Below are positions 54,402-63,408 of a DNA stretch of 64,000 bases, piece by piece. Location: contig OZ244871.1 in the NCBI GenBank assembly GCA_965221105.1, forward strand, positions 310,001 through 374,000, given 5' to 3'. A program made the position numbers and the translations under genes. Below the pieces are notes generated by a model. It was not told the origin of the DNA, did not search any database, and was given only the letters and a program-made list of their open reading frames with translations. How positions within the stretch are numbered: position 1 is the first letter of the stretch; every line of letters begins with the position of its first letter. The stretch comes from GM7GCV1 sp965221105 (GTDB lineage Bacteria; Pseudomonadota; Gammaproteobacteria; Pseudomonadales; GM7GCV1).

Positions 54402-55703
54402 ATGTGTCACTCATCCCCGCAGTTAGGCCGCGCCTTTACCGCTCTATTAATTCCGATGAAAAACGTTTTTGACAACAGCTACACATGCAGTATCGATTGC
54501 ACTGCTTTAAGTGCTCTGTTTAGTGCGCAACTATTAGGCGACCTGGGTGCGTCGGTGCAGCTTTTCGAAAGCAAGATTGCTACTCCTGTCTCCAGTCGAT
54601 GGCAGGAATCAGGGCTGAAATTATTGACTGGCACAAAAGAGCAATCTCTCTCTGAATGTCCAGTGCCGATTGCTGAGATTGCGGATGGGGCGTTTTCGGC
54701 TATAAATCTCCTTTCTCAAAACAAACTTCCAGCATCCATCCAGGGCGCGGACCTGCTGACAATTCGAGCTTCCATGAATGGCTATACCCGAAATGGTCGT
54801 ATTTCGGCAGGCGGCAGTTGCCGCATGCTTCAGTGCAAAGACGGCTTTCTTGCCGTCAATCTGGCTCGCGATAGCGATTGGGATCTTATGCATGCCTGGC
54901 TACTCAGTGAGGTTAACCATAGTTGGGGGTCAATTGAGAAACGGCTAGCAGAACTGGATCAAGCGTTTTTAATCGAACAGGCTAGACTCCTTGGCTTAGC
55001 CGTCACCAGCGTTCAACCGGAATGCGCCAAACGCAGAAACTGGTTTGAGTTGATTGAATCTGGGATTCCTTCACCAAAAGCCCGTATCAAGAATCGTCAA
55101 CAACCGATCATTATCGACTTATCGTCGCTGTGGGCTGGCCCACTGTGTAGCCGCATATTGCGGTGGGCAGGGGCAGAGGTAGTAAAAGTTGAAAGCTGCC
55201 TCCGCCCCGACGGAGCGAGGTCAGGATCGAAGCAGTTTTTTAGATTCCTGAACGATGGAAAGCAAGAGCAATCTCTGGAACTTCCTGGCAAGCAAGGCGT
55301 GGCTACTCTGTTGACGCTGATCCGTTCCGCTGACATTGTGATTGAATCTTCACGCCCCCGCGCCTTACGACACATGGGAATATTTGCCGAGGAGCTGGTC
55401 CGGGAGATACCCGGCTTAACCTGGATCAGTATTTCAGGTTACGGACGAGATGAACCTGAAGGCAACTGGATCGCCTACGGCGATGATGCCGGAGTGGCCG
55501 GAGGTCTATCCGCTGAAATCCACAAAGTTACAGGGCAATGGATGTTCTGCGGAGATGCCATCGCTGACCCCTTAACCGGACTGCATGCGGCGTTAGCGGC
55601 CTACGCCAGCTGGCTCTCCGGTGGTGGGCACCATCTCTCATTGTCGCTAGTAGAAACCGTTAGACACAGTGTTCTAAGTCGAAGTATGGCGAATGTATCC
55701 TAA
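54402..55703 (+). CDS. CaiB/BaiF-type CoA transferase with rearranged domain order
   Basis: A 433-residue protein (or 415 from the ATG at 54456). Residues 20-120 look like a shortened CaiB N-domain (SAQLLGDLGASVQLFESK), 140-225 like a CaiB C-terminal piece (RMLQCKDGFLAVNLA), and 225-433 like a full N-domain with the catalytic aspartate (IIDLSSLWAGPLCSRILRWA, GAEVVKVES, FCGDAIADPLTGLHAALAAY). The protein therefore resembles two partial units fused. The stop codon abuts the ATG of the next gene, so translation is coupled. CoA transfer is likely; the substrate is unknown. Confidence 0.8.
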   Translation: MCHSSPQLGRAFTALLIPMKNVFDNSYTCSIDCTALSALFSAQLLGDLGASVQLFESKIATPVSSRWQESGLKLLTGTKEQSLSECPVPIAEIADGAFSAINLLSQNKLPASIQGADLLTIRASMNGYTRNGRISAGGSCRMLQCKDGFLAVNLARDSDWDLMHAWLLSEVNHSWGSIEKRLAELDQAFLIEQARLLGLAVTSVQPECAKRRNWFELIESGIPSPKARIKNRQQPIIIDLSSLWAGPLCSRILRWAGAEVVKVESCLRPDGARSGSKQFFRFLNDGKQEQSLELPGKQGVATLLTLIRSADIVIESSRPRALRHMGIFAEELVREIPGLTWISISGYGRDEPEGNWIAYGDDAGVAGGLSAEIHKVTGQWMFCGDAIADPLTGLHAALAAYASWLSGGGHHLSLSLVETVRHSVLSRSMANVS

Positions 55704-57131
55704 ATGTATCTAATCCAGCACTGCCAGATCGCGGATCAGAAAGGCGCAGTTGATGTCCGCATAATCGACGACACCATCACTGATCTTGGTGATAGATTGT
55801 TGCCCAAAACGAAAGAAACCGTACTAAATGCACATGGAGGCCATTTGCTGCCCGGACTGCACGATCACCATATTCACTTGGTCTCCCTTGCGGCTTCACT
55901 AAAATCTACTCAATGCGGCCCCCCTGCAATCACTGACGCGTTGGCACTCATAGAACAATTGCGCGAAGAGAATAAGCTCGTCAACGCTGGATGGTTGCGA
56001 GGGATCGGCTACCACCACAGTGTTGCTGGAGAGATTGACAGGTATTGGCTCGATCAGCACACCCAAAATCGTCCTGTACGCATTCAACACAGAGGTGGAC
56101 GACTGTGGATTTTAAACTCAAGGGCGCTGGAAGAGCTCGGTTTACTGAACGCTGAGCTTCCGGGAGATCTGCCCGCTGGTATTGAGTTCAGCAATAACAG
56201 GCCTACAGGCAGATTTTACGAATGTGACTCTTGGCTCCGCCAACAACTCAACAGCGAACTCCCTCGCTTAGCTGGTGTCAGCCACCTTCTTGCCAGCTAT
56301 GGGATCACCGGAGTTACCGATACCACGCCCGCTAATGGCCCAACAGAGTGGGCGCATATTGAGCGCTCCCAGCTAAATGGAGAATTGAATCAAAAAGTGC
56401 GCATGATGGGATCCCATCAACTGCCACGCACTCATACCGCGCCAAATTTGCAGCCCGGAGAGTACAAAATACACCTGCTGGAATCGCAGCTACCTCTTTA
56501 CGATTCGATGGTGGATGATATTCGCCGGGCTCATGAGATGAATAGGCCTGTGGCCATTCACTGTGTAACTCATGCTGAACTCGTCTTTGCTTTATCGTGT
56601 CTGGAAACTGCTGGTACATGGCCTGGCGACCGAATTGAACACGCCTCAGTGACTTCACCTGAAATGCTGACAAAAATTGCAGATTTGAGCTTGCGTGTGA
56701 TCACCCAGCCACACTTTATTCTAGAGCGCGGTGATCGCTACAGAGACGAGGTAGATCCGCAGGAACAACCCTGGCTTTACCGCCTGCAGGGATTTGTCGA
56801 CGCGGATATTCCCATCGCTGCCGGAAGCGATGCTCCTTTTGGCTCACCTGATCCATGGCGTTCCATGCAGGCTGCCATTACTCGCGCAACTAGCAATGGT
56901 CATATCATCAATCGAGACGAGGCATTAACGCCAGAACAGGCTCTAGCGCTCTACACCTCATCTCCTGAACAACCAGGAATAAACCAGCGCATGGTAACCA
57001 TAGGTGCCAATGCCAGCCTGTGTCTGCTGGATTCTTCCTGGAACAAAGTCAGGCAAAATCTGGCAGAGGCACAGGTGATGGCTACCTGGGTAGACGGAAA
57101 AATGATTTACCATAGGGAGCAATCTGCCTAG
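55704..57131 (+). CDS. Amidohydrolase family protein (YtcJ-like, Amidohydro_3)
   Basis: A 475-residue metal-dependent hydrolase. It begins with the beta-sandwich (MYLIQHCQIADQKGAVDVRI), then the metal HxH in LLPGLHDHHIHLVSL near residue 57, later histidines in PVAIHCVTHAEL and RIEHASVTSPEM, and the metal aspartate in AAGSDAPFGSPDPW. It would open an amide, ester or cyclic bond. Directly coupled to the CoA transferase gene; convergent with the hydratase at 57155. Confidence 0.85.
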   Translation: MYLIQHCQIADQKGAVDVRIIDDTITDLGDRLLPKTKETVLNAHGGHLLPGLHDHHIHLVSLAASLKSTQCGPPAITDALALIEQLREENKLVNAGWLRGIGYHHSVAGEIDRYWLDQHTQNRPVRIQHRGGRLWILNSRALEELGLLNAELPGDLPAGIEFSNNRPTGRFYECDSWLRQQLNSELPRLAGVSHLLASYGITGVTDTTPANGPTEWAHIERSQLNGELNQKVRMMGSHQLPRTHTAPNLQPGEYKIHLLESQLPLYDSMVDDIRRAHEMNRPVAIHCVTHAELVFALSCLETAGTWPGDRIEHASVTSPEMLTKIADLSLRVITQPHFILERGDRYRDEVDPQEQPWLYRLQGFVDADIPIAAGSDAPFGSPDPWRSMQAAITRATSNGHIINRDEALTPEQALALYTSSPEQPGINQRMVTIGANASLCLLDSSWNKVRQNLAEAQVMATWVDGKMIYHREQSA

Positions 57132-57154
57132 TCCCTGCGCCAACTGCGCCGGCT

Positions 57155-58135
57155 TTAATCAGTGATCTCATCAATCAACCCCCACTCCAGTGCTTTCTGG
57201 GCTTTGATTTTTTTACCGGAAAGCGCCAACCACGCCGTACGTTGACGACCAATACGTCGCGATATACTGACACAGCCCCCCGCCCCTGGAATGAGCCCAA
57301 AACCAAGCTCCGGCAATTGAAAAAAAGTCTTGGGAGCTGCAGTCAGGTACGAAGCAAAGGCGGGCAATTCAATACCCGACCCCAAGCAAGCGCTGTGAAG
57401 ATGGCATTGAACCCGGTCCGAACACCGACTTAACAGACGACTAGGATTTTGACAGGAACGAACCCAATGCCCCGTCGCAGCATCAGGTGTTAGCCCAAAT
57501 TCACGCAATTCTCCACCCACAGAAAAGCACGCCCCCCGCCCTCTCAAATGTAATTTTTCAATGCTTTTATCAGCCAATACAAGCTCAAACAATCTCACGA
57601 GGCTATCGCGCATCTCCACACTCAGGGAGTTGCGATGCTCAGGCCTGTTGAGCTCCGCAAAGAGAACGTTTCCCTCCCGGCGAATCACCACCGCTTCTCC
57701 TTTATTTCCCGAAATCAATTGAGGTGAACCCTCCCGATTTTCTATCCATGCTCGGTACTCCTCCCCTCCCTGCAACGTTGCATACGCCAGCGACTCGACG
57801 TTCAATCCCTGCTCAGTAGACAGGTGTTCAATCGTTCGCAGGACCTGCACCAGAATCATGGCCGCTCGCGGTGAACGGTCAATAGCTGATGTGAGAGTTT
57901 CGAGCTCTCTTTCATCCGCGAGAACTACATCAACGTTTTTGGAATTGCCTCTGCCAATTGCAATTACTGGGCAATGTTGTCTCAATAACCAGTCTTTGCT
58001 AATGGGCACATCGGCAAGCGGAAGACAAAGATAATGGGTGCCTGAGGGATCTGGAAATGGCATGAATTCAGGGCCTATAGGAACAATATCTTTATGCTCA
58101 GAGCTTCTCTCGAATTCATCCGCCTTTACATTCAA
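57155..58135 (-). CDS. Two-domain enoyl-CoA hydratase/isomerase family protein
   Basis: A 326-residue protein. The last 180 residues are a crotonase domain (GNVLFAELNRPEHRNSLSVE, the oxyanion segment ACFSVGGELREFG, and HSACLGSGIELPAFASYL). The first 145 residues form a separate domain with THYLCLPLADVPI and LNVESLAYATLQGGEEYRAW, seen in some long hydratases beside CoA transferases. Catalytic glutamate positions hold E in GSGIELPAF and in LPELGFGLIPG, so hydratase activity is possible. Convergent with the amidohydrolase gene. Confidence 0.8.
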   Translation of the reverse strand: MNVKADEFERSSEHKDIVPIGPEFMPFPDPSGTHYLCLPLADVPISKDWLLRQHCPVIAIGRGNSKNVDVVLADERELETLTSAIDRSPRAAMILVQVLRTIEHLSTEQGLNVESLAYATLQGGEEYRAWIENREGSPQLISGNKGEAVVIRREGNVLFAELNRPEHRNSLSVEMRDSLVRLFELVLADKSIEKLHLRGRGACFSVGGELREFGLTPDAATGHWVRSCQNPSRLLSRCSDRVQCHLHSACLGSGIELPAFASYLTAAPKTFFQLPELGFGLIPGAGGCVSISRRIGRQRTAWLALSGKKIKAQKALEWGLIDEITD

Positions 58136-58446
58136 TGCCGTAATGCTGCCATGCGCACAAAATTTCTTTCGCCGGACAATCTATTTCGAGACGGTACTCT
58201 GTTCATATCCCGGCTTCCAGTCTAATGGTATGACCCGCCCCTTCCTGCAGATCTCCCGCTTGTGCAGCTCCGATCGACACTGAGGCATTCTGCGCCACTG
58301 CGCGCATTCCGCCGGGAGAGCAGTTTCCCCAGTATCCCGAAATCCGCTCCAGTGGACGCTCCCTGAGCGGTGTGGCACAGGGAGTCCTGAGCCTTGAGGG
58401 CAGTTACTTGACCGAATTAATCTGGAATGAGTTGAATCATGAATTT
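58136..58446. other. GC-rich intergenic region without recognised gene
   Basis: The part 58210-58400 is GC-rich against both flanking genes. It shows no poly-C tract, signal peptide or inverted ends, and neither strand gives a protein I recognise (a 65-codon minus frame at 58181 has no ribosome site). It may be a scar of an insertion. Confidence 0.4.
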
Positions 58447-59805
58447 TTACAGCTCAGCAGCAGTATTCATTATTGTCTCTTTTCTGAGAAAGTGCGCCGA
58501 TAGAAGTAAATGCAGGGCTGCCCATAGCGCGGCAACGGGAACAATGTAAAGCAATGAATAGCGCAAGCTATCAAGTCCGTGATTAGTGGCGAGAATGTCG
58601 CTAGTGAAGCCAATTAGAACCGGGCCCAAACCGAGGCCAACGATATTGAATGCAAAATATAAAATGGCGACTGAGACAGCCCTCATATGATTGGGGACGA
58701 CGCAGTGCAAAATGGTCACTAGCAGCGCGGCGGCGATATTAAGCACAAACCCTGCAAAAATTATTAGGGTAAGTGCGATACCTGAACTACTGCTCGTAAG
58801 AATTGCGTAGAGTAAGGCTGCCAATGCTACATTCTGAAGCATCACGAGCCATAAATACCAACGGTTGTCCTTTTTTCCCAACTTTCCAGCGAGATATCCA
58901 GCAGCCAAAGCTCCAACGGCACCGCACACGCCAGTGGCTATCGCAAACCATGTTCCTACGGTGCTAATTTCTAGTTCAAATGTGCGAATGTAGAATGAAG
59001 GAAGCCAGATTATCATGCTGTAAGTCACGAGTGCAGACAGACTGCCTGCGTAGAAACAGTGGCGGCAAGTTTTAAGATCCCACAGAAATTTGAGATCATC
59101 GAAAAAGCTGTTTGCTTCTGAACTGCTATTGGGTGCCACCACTGTAAAGTGGCTAGTTCCTCGCTTGGGCTCTGCTACAAAGAGACGAATAATTATTGCC
59201 AAAGCGATACCGGGTAAGCCAACGGCGACAAAAGCCATGCGCCAGCCAAAATATTCGTTAATCCAGGCTCCGGCGAGAAACCCTAAAAGCACCCCTATAC
59301 TGCCGCCACAGTTGTATACCGCGAATGCAGTGGATCGCTCATGATGAGAGAAAGTATCAGATATCATCGAGTATGCAGGAGGGGTGCATCCTGCTTCGCC
59401 TACAGCAACGCCAGTGCGAGCAACCAAAAGCTGGATAAAGTTTGTTGCAGCACCGCAGACAACCGTGAAAAAACTCCAGGTGCAGACTGCTGCTGAGATA
59501 ATGTTTCGCCTTGATCCTTTATCAGCTATCCTGGCTATAGGTATACCCATGGTTACATAAATGAGGGCAAACCCAAAACCGGTGAGCAAGCCGAGTTGGG
59601 TATCGCTGAGCCCCAGTTCAGCTTTAATGGGTTCTTGGAGAATGACTAATATTTGCCTGTCAAGAAAATTGAAGACGTAGGTAATCAATAAAATTGTTAG
59701 CAGAAAATATCGTGAATCAGAGCTGTTCGAATTTGAACTGTTGACCGAGCTGTCAATGCTCTCAGACTCAGCGGCTGAATGAGCTTGGTCGGAGGACTTA
59801 TTCAC
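58447..59805 (-). CDS. MFS transporter, Spinster-like branch
   Basis: A 452-residue carrier with twelve predicted helices after a serine/asparagine-rich cytoplasmic tail of about 30 residues (SESIDSSVNSSNSNSSDSR). NFLDRQILVILQEPIKAELG and GIPIARIADKGSRRNIISA are diagnostic of the Spns-like group (loop 2-3 motif of the MFS), found in bacteria beside hydrophobic-compound catabolic genes. It would take up or export the pathway substrate. Followed by no terminator that I can recognise. Confidence 0.87.
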   Translation of the reverse strand: MNKSSDQAHSAAESESIDSSVNSSNSNSSDSRYFLLTILLITYVFNFLDRQILVILQEPIKAELGLSDTQLGLLTGFGFALIYVTMGIPIARIADKGSRRNIISAAVCTWSFFTVVCGAATNFIQLLVARTGVAVGEAGCTPPAYSMISDTFSHHERSTAFAVYNCGGSIGVLLGFLAGAWINEYFGWRMAFVAVGLPGIALAIIIRLFVAEPKRGTSHFTVVAPNSSSEANSFFDDLKFLWDLKTCRHCFYAGSLSALVTYSMIIWLPSFYIRTFELEISTVGTWFAIATGVCGAVGALAAGYLAGKLGKKDNRWYLWLVMLQNVALAALLYAILTSSSSGIALTLIIFAGFVLNIAAALLVTILHCVVPNHMRAVSVAILYFAFNIVGLGLGPVLIGFTSDILATNHGLDSLRYSLLYIVPVAALWAALHLLLSAHFLRKETIMNTAAEL

Positions 59806-59936
59806 TTTGTGACTTTAGAGGCTAGGACATGAATTGATTCGTCAATCGAAAACTATCATGTTGTTTTGTGATCGACGAAACCCAAGTCTTGTCCATACTA
59901 TATTGATTTTCTCAACTCACCCCTGTGCCTGACCCA

Positions 59937-60710
59937 TTACCGAGCTGGAGCTCTTAGCGCACCATCAATCCTGATACATTCTCCATTTAAATACTCGTTC
60001 TCTACAATGTGAAGAGCCAGCTTGCCTACTTCAGTGGGAAAGCCGAATCTCTTCGGAAATTCCACTGCTTTCAGCAAGTGATCCTTTACGTGCTCGGGAG
60101 ACCCGAGCATCGCAGGGGTGCCCATTATGCCTGGTACAATGGTGTTCACACGAATTCCTGTGCTGGATAAATCCCGCGCTGCAGGAAGTGTCATTCCAAC
60201 AATACCAGCTTTACCAGCTGCATAGGCGATTTGTCCCATTTGACCTTCATACGCAGCTATCGATGCGGTATTCACAAAAACACCGCGCTCTCCGCTTTCA
60301 GTCAACGGACTATTTTCTGCAAATTTTACTGAGACGTGTCTCATAACACTGAATGTGCCGTCCACATTCATATCGACGGTTTCTCCGAAGCCTTCCAATG
60401 GGTGCGGCCCTTTCTTGCCGTACAACTTGCCGCCTACCACTGCACCACCAGCAAAGCTAACGCATGCATGTATCGCGCCGAATGCGTCAGCTACTTGTTC
60501 GACGGTTTGCTGAACCGCAGCATCGTCAAGGGTGTTGACTCCAAATGCTTTTGCATTGCCGCCTAATTCTGCTGCTAATTCCTGAGCTCTGTCTTCGGCG
60601 ACATCCAGCAGGGCGACCTTTGCACCCGCTTCCAGAAATACTCTGGTGGTGGCACTTCCAAGACCGCCAGCCGCACCGGTCACCACAACAATTTTGTCTT
60701 TTACATCCAC
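59937..60710 (-). CDS. SDR of the type II 3-hydroxyacyl-CoA dehydrogenase kind
   Basis: A 257-residue SDR with TGAAGGLG near the N-terminus, the acidic LLDVAEDRA after beta-2 (NAD type), FAGGAVV, the serine in VNTASIAAYEGQMGQ and catalytic YAAGK. The AYEGQMGQIAYAAGKAG block is close to HSD17B10-like hydroxyacyl-CoA dehydrogenases. A TTG at 60737 extends the frame, but a GTG at 60710 with GGAG seven bases ahead starts at the family position. C-terminus ends IRIDGALRAPAR. Confidence 0.87.
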   Translation of the reverse strand: MDVKDKIVVVTGAAGGLGSATTRVFLEAGAKVALLDVAEDRAQELAAELGGNAKAFGVNTLDDAAVQQTVEQVADAFGAIHACVSFAGGAVVGGKLYGKKGPHPLEGFGETVDMNVDGTFSVMRHVSVKFAENSPLTESGERGVFVNTASIAAYEGQMGQIAYAAGKAGIVGMTLPAARDLSSTGIRVNTIVPGIMGTPAMLGSPEHVKDHLLKAVEFPKRFGFPTEVGKLALHIVENEYLNGECIRIDGALRAPAR

Positions 60711-61034
60711 AACCTGTCTCCAAATTATTCTCAACAACTAACAAGTCGTTAATTATATAGTATTCAGCATCGATGTTCTGTAAAGCCCCGCACTACTATC
60801 ATGTGTTGTCGAAGTGATGGAGTGGTGATCGTAAAAAATCTAGCGAACTTCAACTGAAACAAATGTGAATCTATATGGGGCTACAAAAGATGCTTTGTAA
60901 GGGAATTATATACGTGACAGCCACAGCTATAATTCCCATTCTATACCTGTTGCACCAGTGCCCAGATGATATTAAGGTGCGTGAATAGCTGCTCGAAACA
61001 GCTCCCCCAAACGCTAGTTGGAGCGACCGCACCG

Positions 61035-62180
61035 ATGCGGATGATACGCACTCACAGTCAGACTGCACAGCTATCTCGCGCAACACATCAGCGGCTGAAC
61101 AGATTCCTGTATCTCTCTCGCCAACTGTACAACGCTGCCCTTGATGAGCGCATCAATGCGTATCGGAAGGCGGGCGTGTCTATCAGCTACTACGATCAAT
61201 GTACGTCATTCACGGCTCTTCGCCATGATGATCCTGAAATTGAGGGGTATGGGGTGCTGCCGTTCCGATCTGTCCTGTACAGACTGGATAGATCATTCAA
61301 GCGATTCTTCAGGCAGGGTGGCTTTCCGAGATTCAAGGGCAGGCACCGGGGCATCCGGTCATTTGAAACATCCAGTTTTCGTCTCTTCGCGTCTGGCACG
61401 AGGCATGCCGTACAGATCAAGGGCTTTGGCAGGTTCATTGTGAAGGCGGTGCCAGAGGGCGAGATCACGCTGGTTCGCGTTGTGAAAACGCCTGTCCGGG
61501 TGATGGTTCAATTCGTCTGTGAGCAGGAGAGGGAGGTATCGGTTGATCAGTCTCCCGTCGTCGGTATTGATGTTGGCGTGAAGGCACGGGCTACCCTCTC
61601 GACTGGCGAGTCAGTGCCGAAGGTGGTGATTGATAGGACCCGACAGAAGCGGCTTCAGCGAAAACTGAGTAAAGCCAAGAGGGGCAGTCACAACCGATAT
61701 AAGAAACGCCAATCTCTGGCCAGAGAGGCGTACAGGGTGGCAGAGAGACAGCGCACTGCCCTGCACAGAACGACTACTGACCTGGTGAGGCGACACAGAC
61801 ACTTCGCGGTTGAAGACCTGAAGATCAAGAACATGACTGCTCATGGTGGCAGTCACAAGAAGGTATTGAACCGATCAATCCTGGAGCAACAGTGGGGAAC
61901 CTTCGTCTCTCAATTGACCTACAAGGCTGAGAGTGCCGGTGGGTCAGTTGTGAAGGTGAATCCCAGGAACACATCGAAGACCTGTTCAGGCTGTGGTTCA
62001 GTCCATGAATCACTGACCCTGAAGGACAGGGTCTTTGAGTGTGAACAGTGCGGCATGAGTCTCGACAGGGACCTGAATGCCGCACTCAACATCAGGGAGC
62101 GTGGCTCGTCGGGCGGGAAAGTCCCCGGTATGCGGCCTGATGGTGAATTGATCGGCGGGAGTACCCGCCGTGCCGCATAG
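61035..62180 (+). CDS. tnpB: TnpB RNA-guided nuclease (IS1341-type OrfB)
   Basis: A 381-residue TnpB, intact. The N-terminal part includes LYNAALDERINAYRKAG and LDRSFKRFFRQGGFPRFKGR; the RuvC residues are D in VVGIDVGVKARATLS, E in FAVEDLKIKNM and D in DRDLNAALNI; the zinc ribbon is CSGCGSVHESL and CEQCGMSLDRD. TnpB cuts DNA next to a short TAM using an RNA made from the element's right end. The frame is open to an ATG at 60966, but homology begins near 61035. A deleted copy is at 52394. Confidence 0.9.
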   Translation: MRMIRTHSQTAQLSRATHQRLNRFLYLSRQLYNAALDERINAYRKAGVSISYYDQCTSFTALRHDDPEIEGYGVLPFRSVLYRLDRSFKRFFRQGGFPRFKGRHRGIRSFETSSFRLFASGTRHAVQIKGFGRFIVKAVPEGEITLVRVVKTPVRVMVQFVCEQEREVSVDQSPVVGIDVGVKARATLSTGESVPKVVIDRTRQKRLQRKLSKAKRGSHNRYKKRQSLAREAYRVAERQRTALHRTTTDLVRRHRHFAVEDLKIKNMTAHGGSHKKVLNRSILEQQWGTFVSQLTYKAESAGGSVVKVNPRNTSKTCSGCGSVHESLTLKDRVFECEQCGMSLDRDLNAALNIRERGSSGGKVPGMRPDGELIGGSTRRAA

Positions 62181-62213
62181 AACAGTAGCGTGGCTGTCAC
62201 GTATATAATTCCC
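62131..62213 (+). ncRNA. Candidate omega-RNA scaffold at the TnpB element right end
   Basis: Within and after the last tnpB codons, TGCGGC (62131-62136) pairs with GCCGCA (62172-62177) around an inner CGGCGGG/CCCGCCG stem (62153-62159 with 62164-62170, AGTA loop). The miniature copy keeps the outer stem exactly and the inner stem with changed bases, which supports a conserved RNA. The scaffold would run to the element end, the guide then being the flank from 62214. Confidence 0.5.
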
Positions 62214-62342
62214 CTTTGTAAGGCTGCTCGATATATTTAGAAGAATTCAATGACTCAAGATAATCCATTGAGTATTATCTGTTCCGTTCTGCCAGGACCT
62301 GACCTAGAACCAATTCCACTCACATGAATTTTAAATTCGTGC

Positions 62343-63155
62343 TTATGTATTTTTGAAGATTGGTTTGCGTTTTTCCATCAACGCTTGCACCTTCTCTGAT
62401 TTGTCTTCAGTGCTTTGAACAATTGATGTAGCTGCATTCTCGAATTCAATTGCCTGAGCAAGGCTTCCTGAACCTAGATTTGTTATAAATACCTTCTTGG
62501 TCATAGTTATACCAAACGGAATATTCTGTACTATGCTGTATGCGATTTCCAATGCTGCATCCAGAAGCTCCTTTCCGCTAACTACTTTGCTTACAAGTCC
62601 TATTCTCTCCGCTTCGTCAGAAAGCACTGGGCGAGTGCTATACATGATTTCCGCTGCCCTCTTTGAACCTATTGCATGAGGCAGCAAATAACTCAAACCA
62701 AGTTCACAGCCAGAGCCAACATTCAGCGTGGCGTTGACAAATTTTGCGGTATCAGAAGCGATCGATATATCTGCAGCAAGAGCCAGTGAAAAGCCGATCC
62801 CTGCGGCGGGTCCATTAACAGCCGCGATAACCGGTTGAGGAAGTTCCTGTATCTGTACAGGAAGTCTGGCCATTTTGCGCATTAACAGATGGCCGCGCTG
62901 TGCAAATCCTAGATTTTCGGGTACCCAATCTGGCTTACCGGATGAGGATCTATCATGTCCGGCACAAAAGCCTCTACCCGCACCCGTGAGAATGACTACC
63001 CTGATATCGGGGTTCTGAGCGATAGATTCGAGTGCTTCAGAGAGTTCAACATACATGGAAAACGTAAAACCATTTAATGAATCAGGACGATTTAATGTTA
63101 GCTTTACTATTCCGTCGTTCATTGCTTCGATGAGTAAGTCTTTTTGGTTGCTCAT
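62343..63155 (-). CDS. Enoyl-CoA hydratase/isomerase family protein
   Basis: A 270-residue crotonase with the oxyanion segments GRGFCAGHDRSSSG near residue 63 and AVNGPAAGIGFSLALAADIS near 115. Catalytic glutamate positions are not kept (GIGFSLALA, and LNVGSGCELGLSY), so the reaction may be isomerisation, hydrolysis or another crotonase reaction rather than hydration. C-terminal ALMEKRKPIFKN is typical. Isolated between the TnpB element and IS debris. Confidence 0.87.
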   Translation of the reverse strand: MSNQKDLLIEAMNDGIVKLTLNRPDSLNGFTFSMYVELSEALESIAQNPDIRVVILTGAGRGFCAGHDRSSSGKPDWVPENLGFAQRGHLLMRKMARLPVQIQELPQPVIAAVNGPAAGIGFSLALAADISIASDTAKFVNATLNVGSGCELGLSYLLPHAIGSKRAAEIMYSTRPVLSDEAERIGLVSKVVSGKELLDAALEIAYSIVQNIPFGITMTKKVFITNLGSGSLAQAIEFENAATSIVQSTEDKSEKVQALMEKRKPIFKNT

Positions 63156-63273
63156 GGTACGTCTCGATATCGGTTATATTCTGTTGGCAGTAGGTCTTTC
63201 TGGTTGATGATGTGCGGTAGATTCGTAGATAACTGATGTATCGTCATTAATCATATTCCCCTTTAATTACATA

Positions 63274-63304
63274 GTAACTACTCACCCCCCCTTGACACCA
63301 TAGG
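63274..63304. mobile_element. IS66-like terminal repeat, third copy
   Basis: GTAACTACTCACCCCCCCTT and the next 11 bases match, in inverse direction, the right end of the remnant at 17442-17985 (30 bases with two differences). What follows is an IS21-type element, so the IS66-like unit was probably invaded or deleted. Confidence 0.6.
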
Positions 63305-63408
63305 AAAGAGCATAAAACAGTAGATACGTCCCCGATGGTCACCTTAAAATCCCCCAGTGATGGCCGGGTCAAAATCCCCCAGGCGCGGCAACCGGACAGG
63401 GCTGATTG

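Larger units (their letters stand above)
60901..62213 (+). mobile_element. TnpB-carrying element with perfect inverted ends and 8-bp target duplication
   Basis: The first 24 bases (60901-60924, beginning GGGAATTATATACGTG) are the exact complement of the last 24 (62190-62213). An exact direct repeat, CTTTGTAA, flanks them at 60893-60900 and 62214-62221. TATAATTCCC occurs again at 60928-60937, making a second hairpin at the left end. Only tnpB is inside; no TnpA or DDE transposase. IS200/IS605-type elements normally lack such ends and duplications, so this copy seems to have moved as a cut-and-paste or replicative DDE element. Confidence 0.8.
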
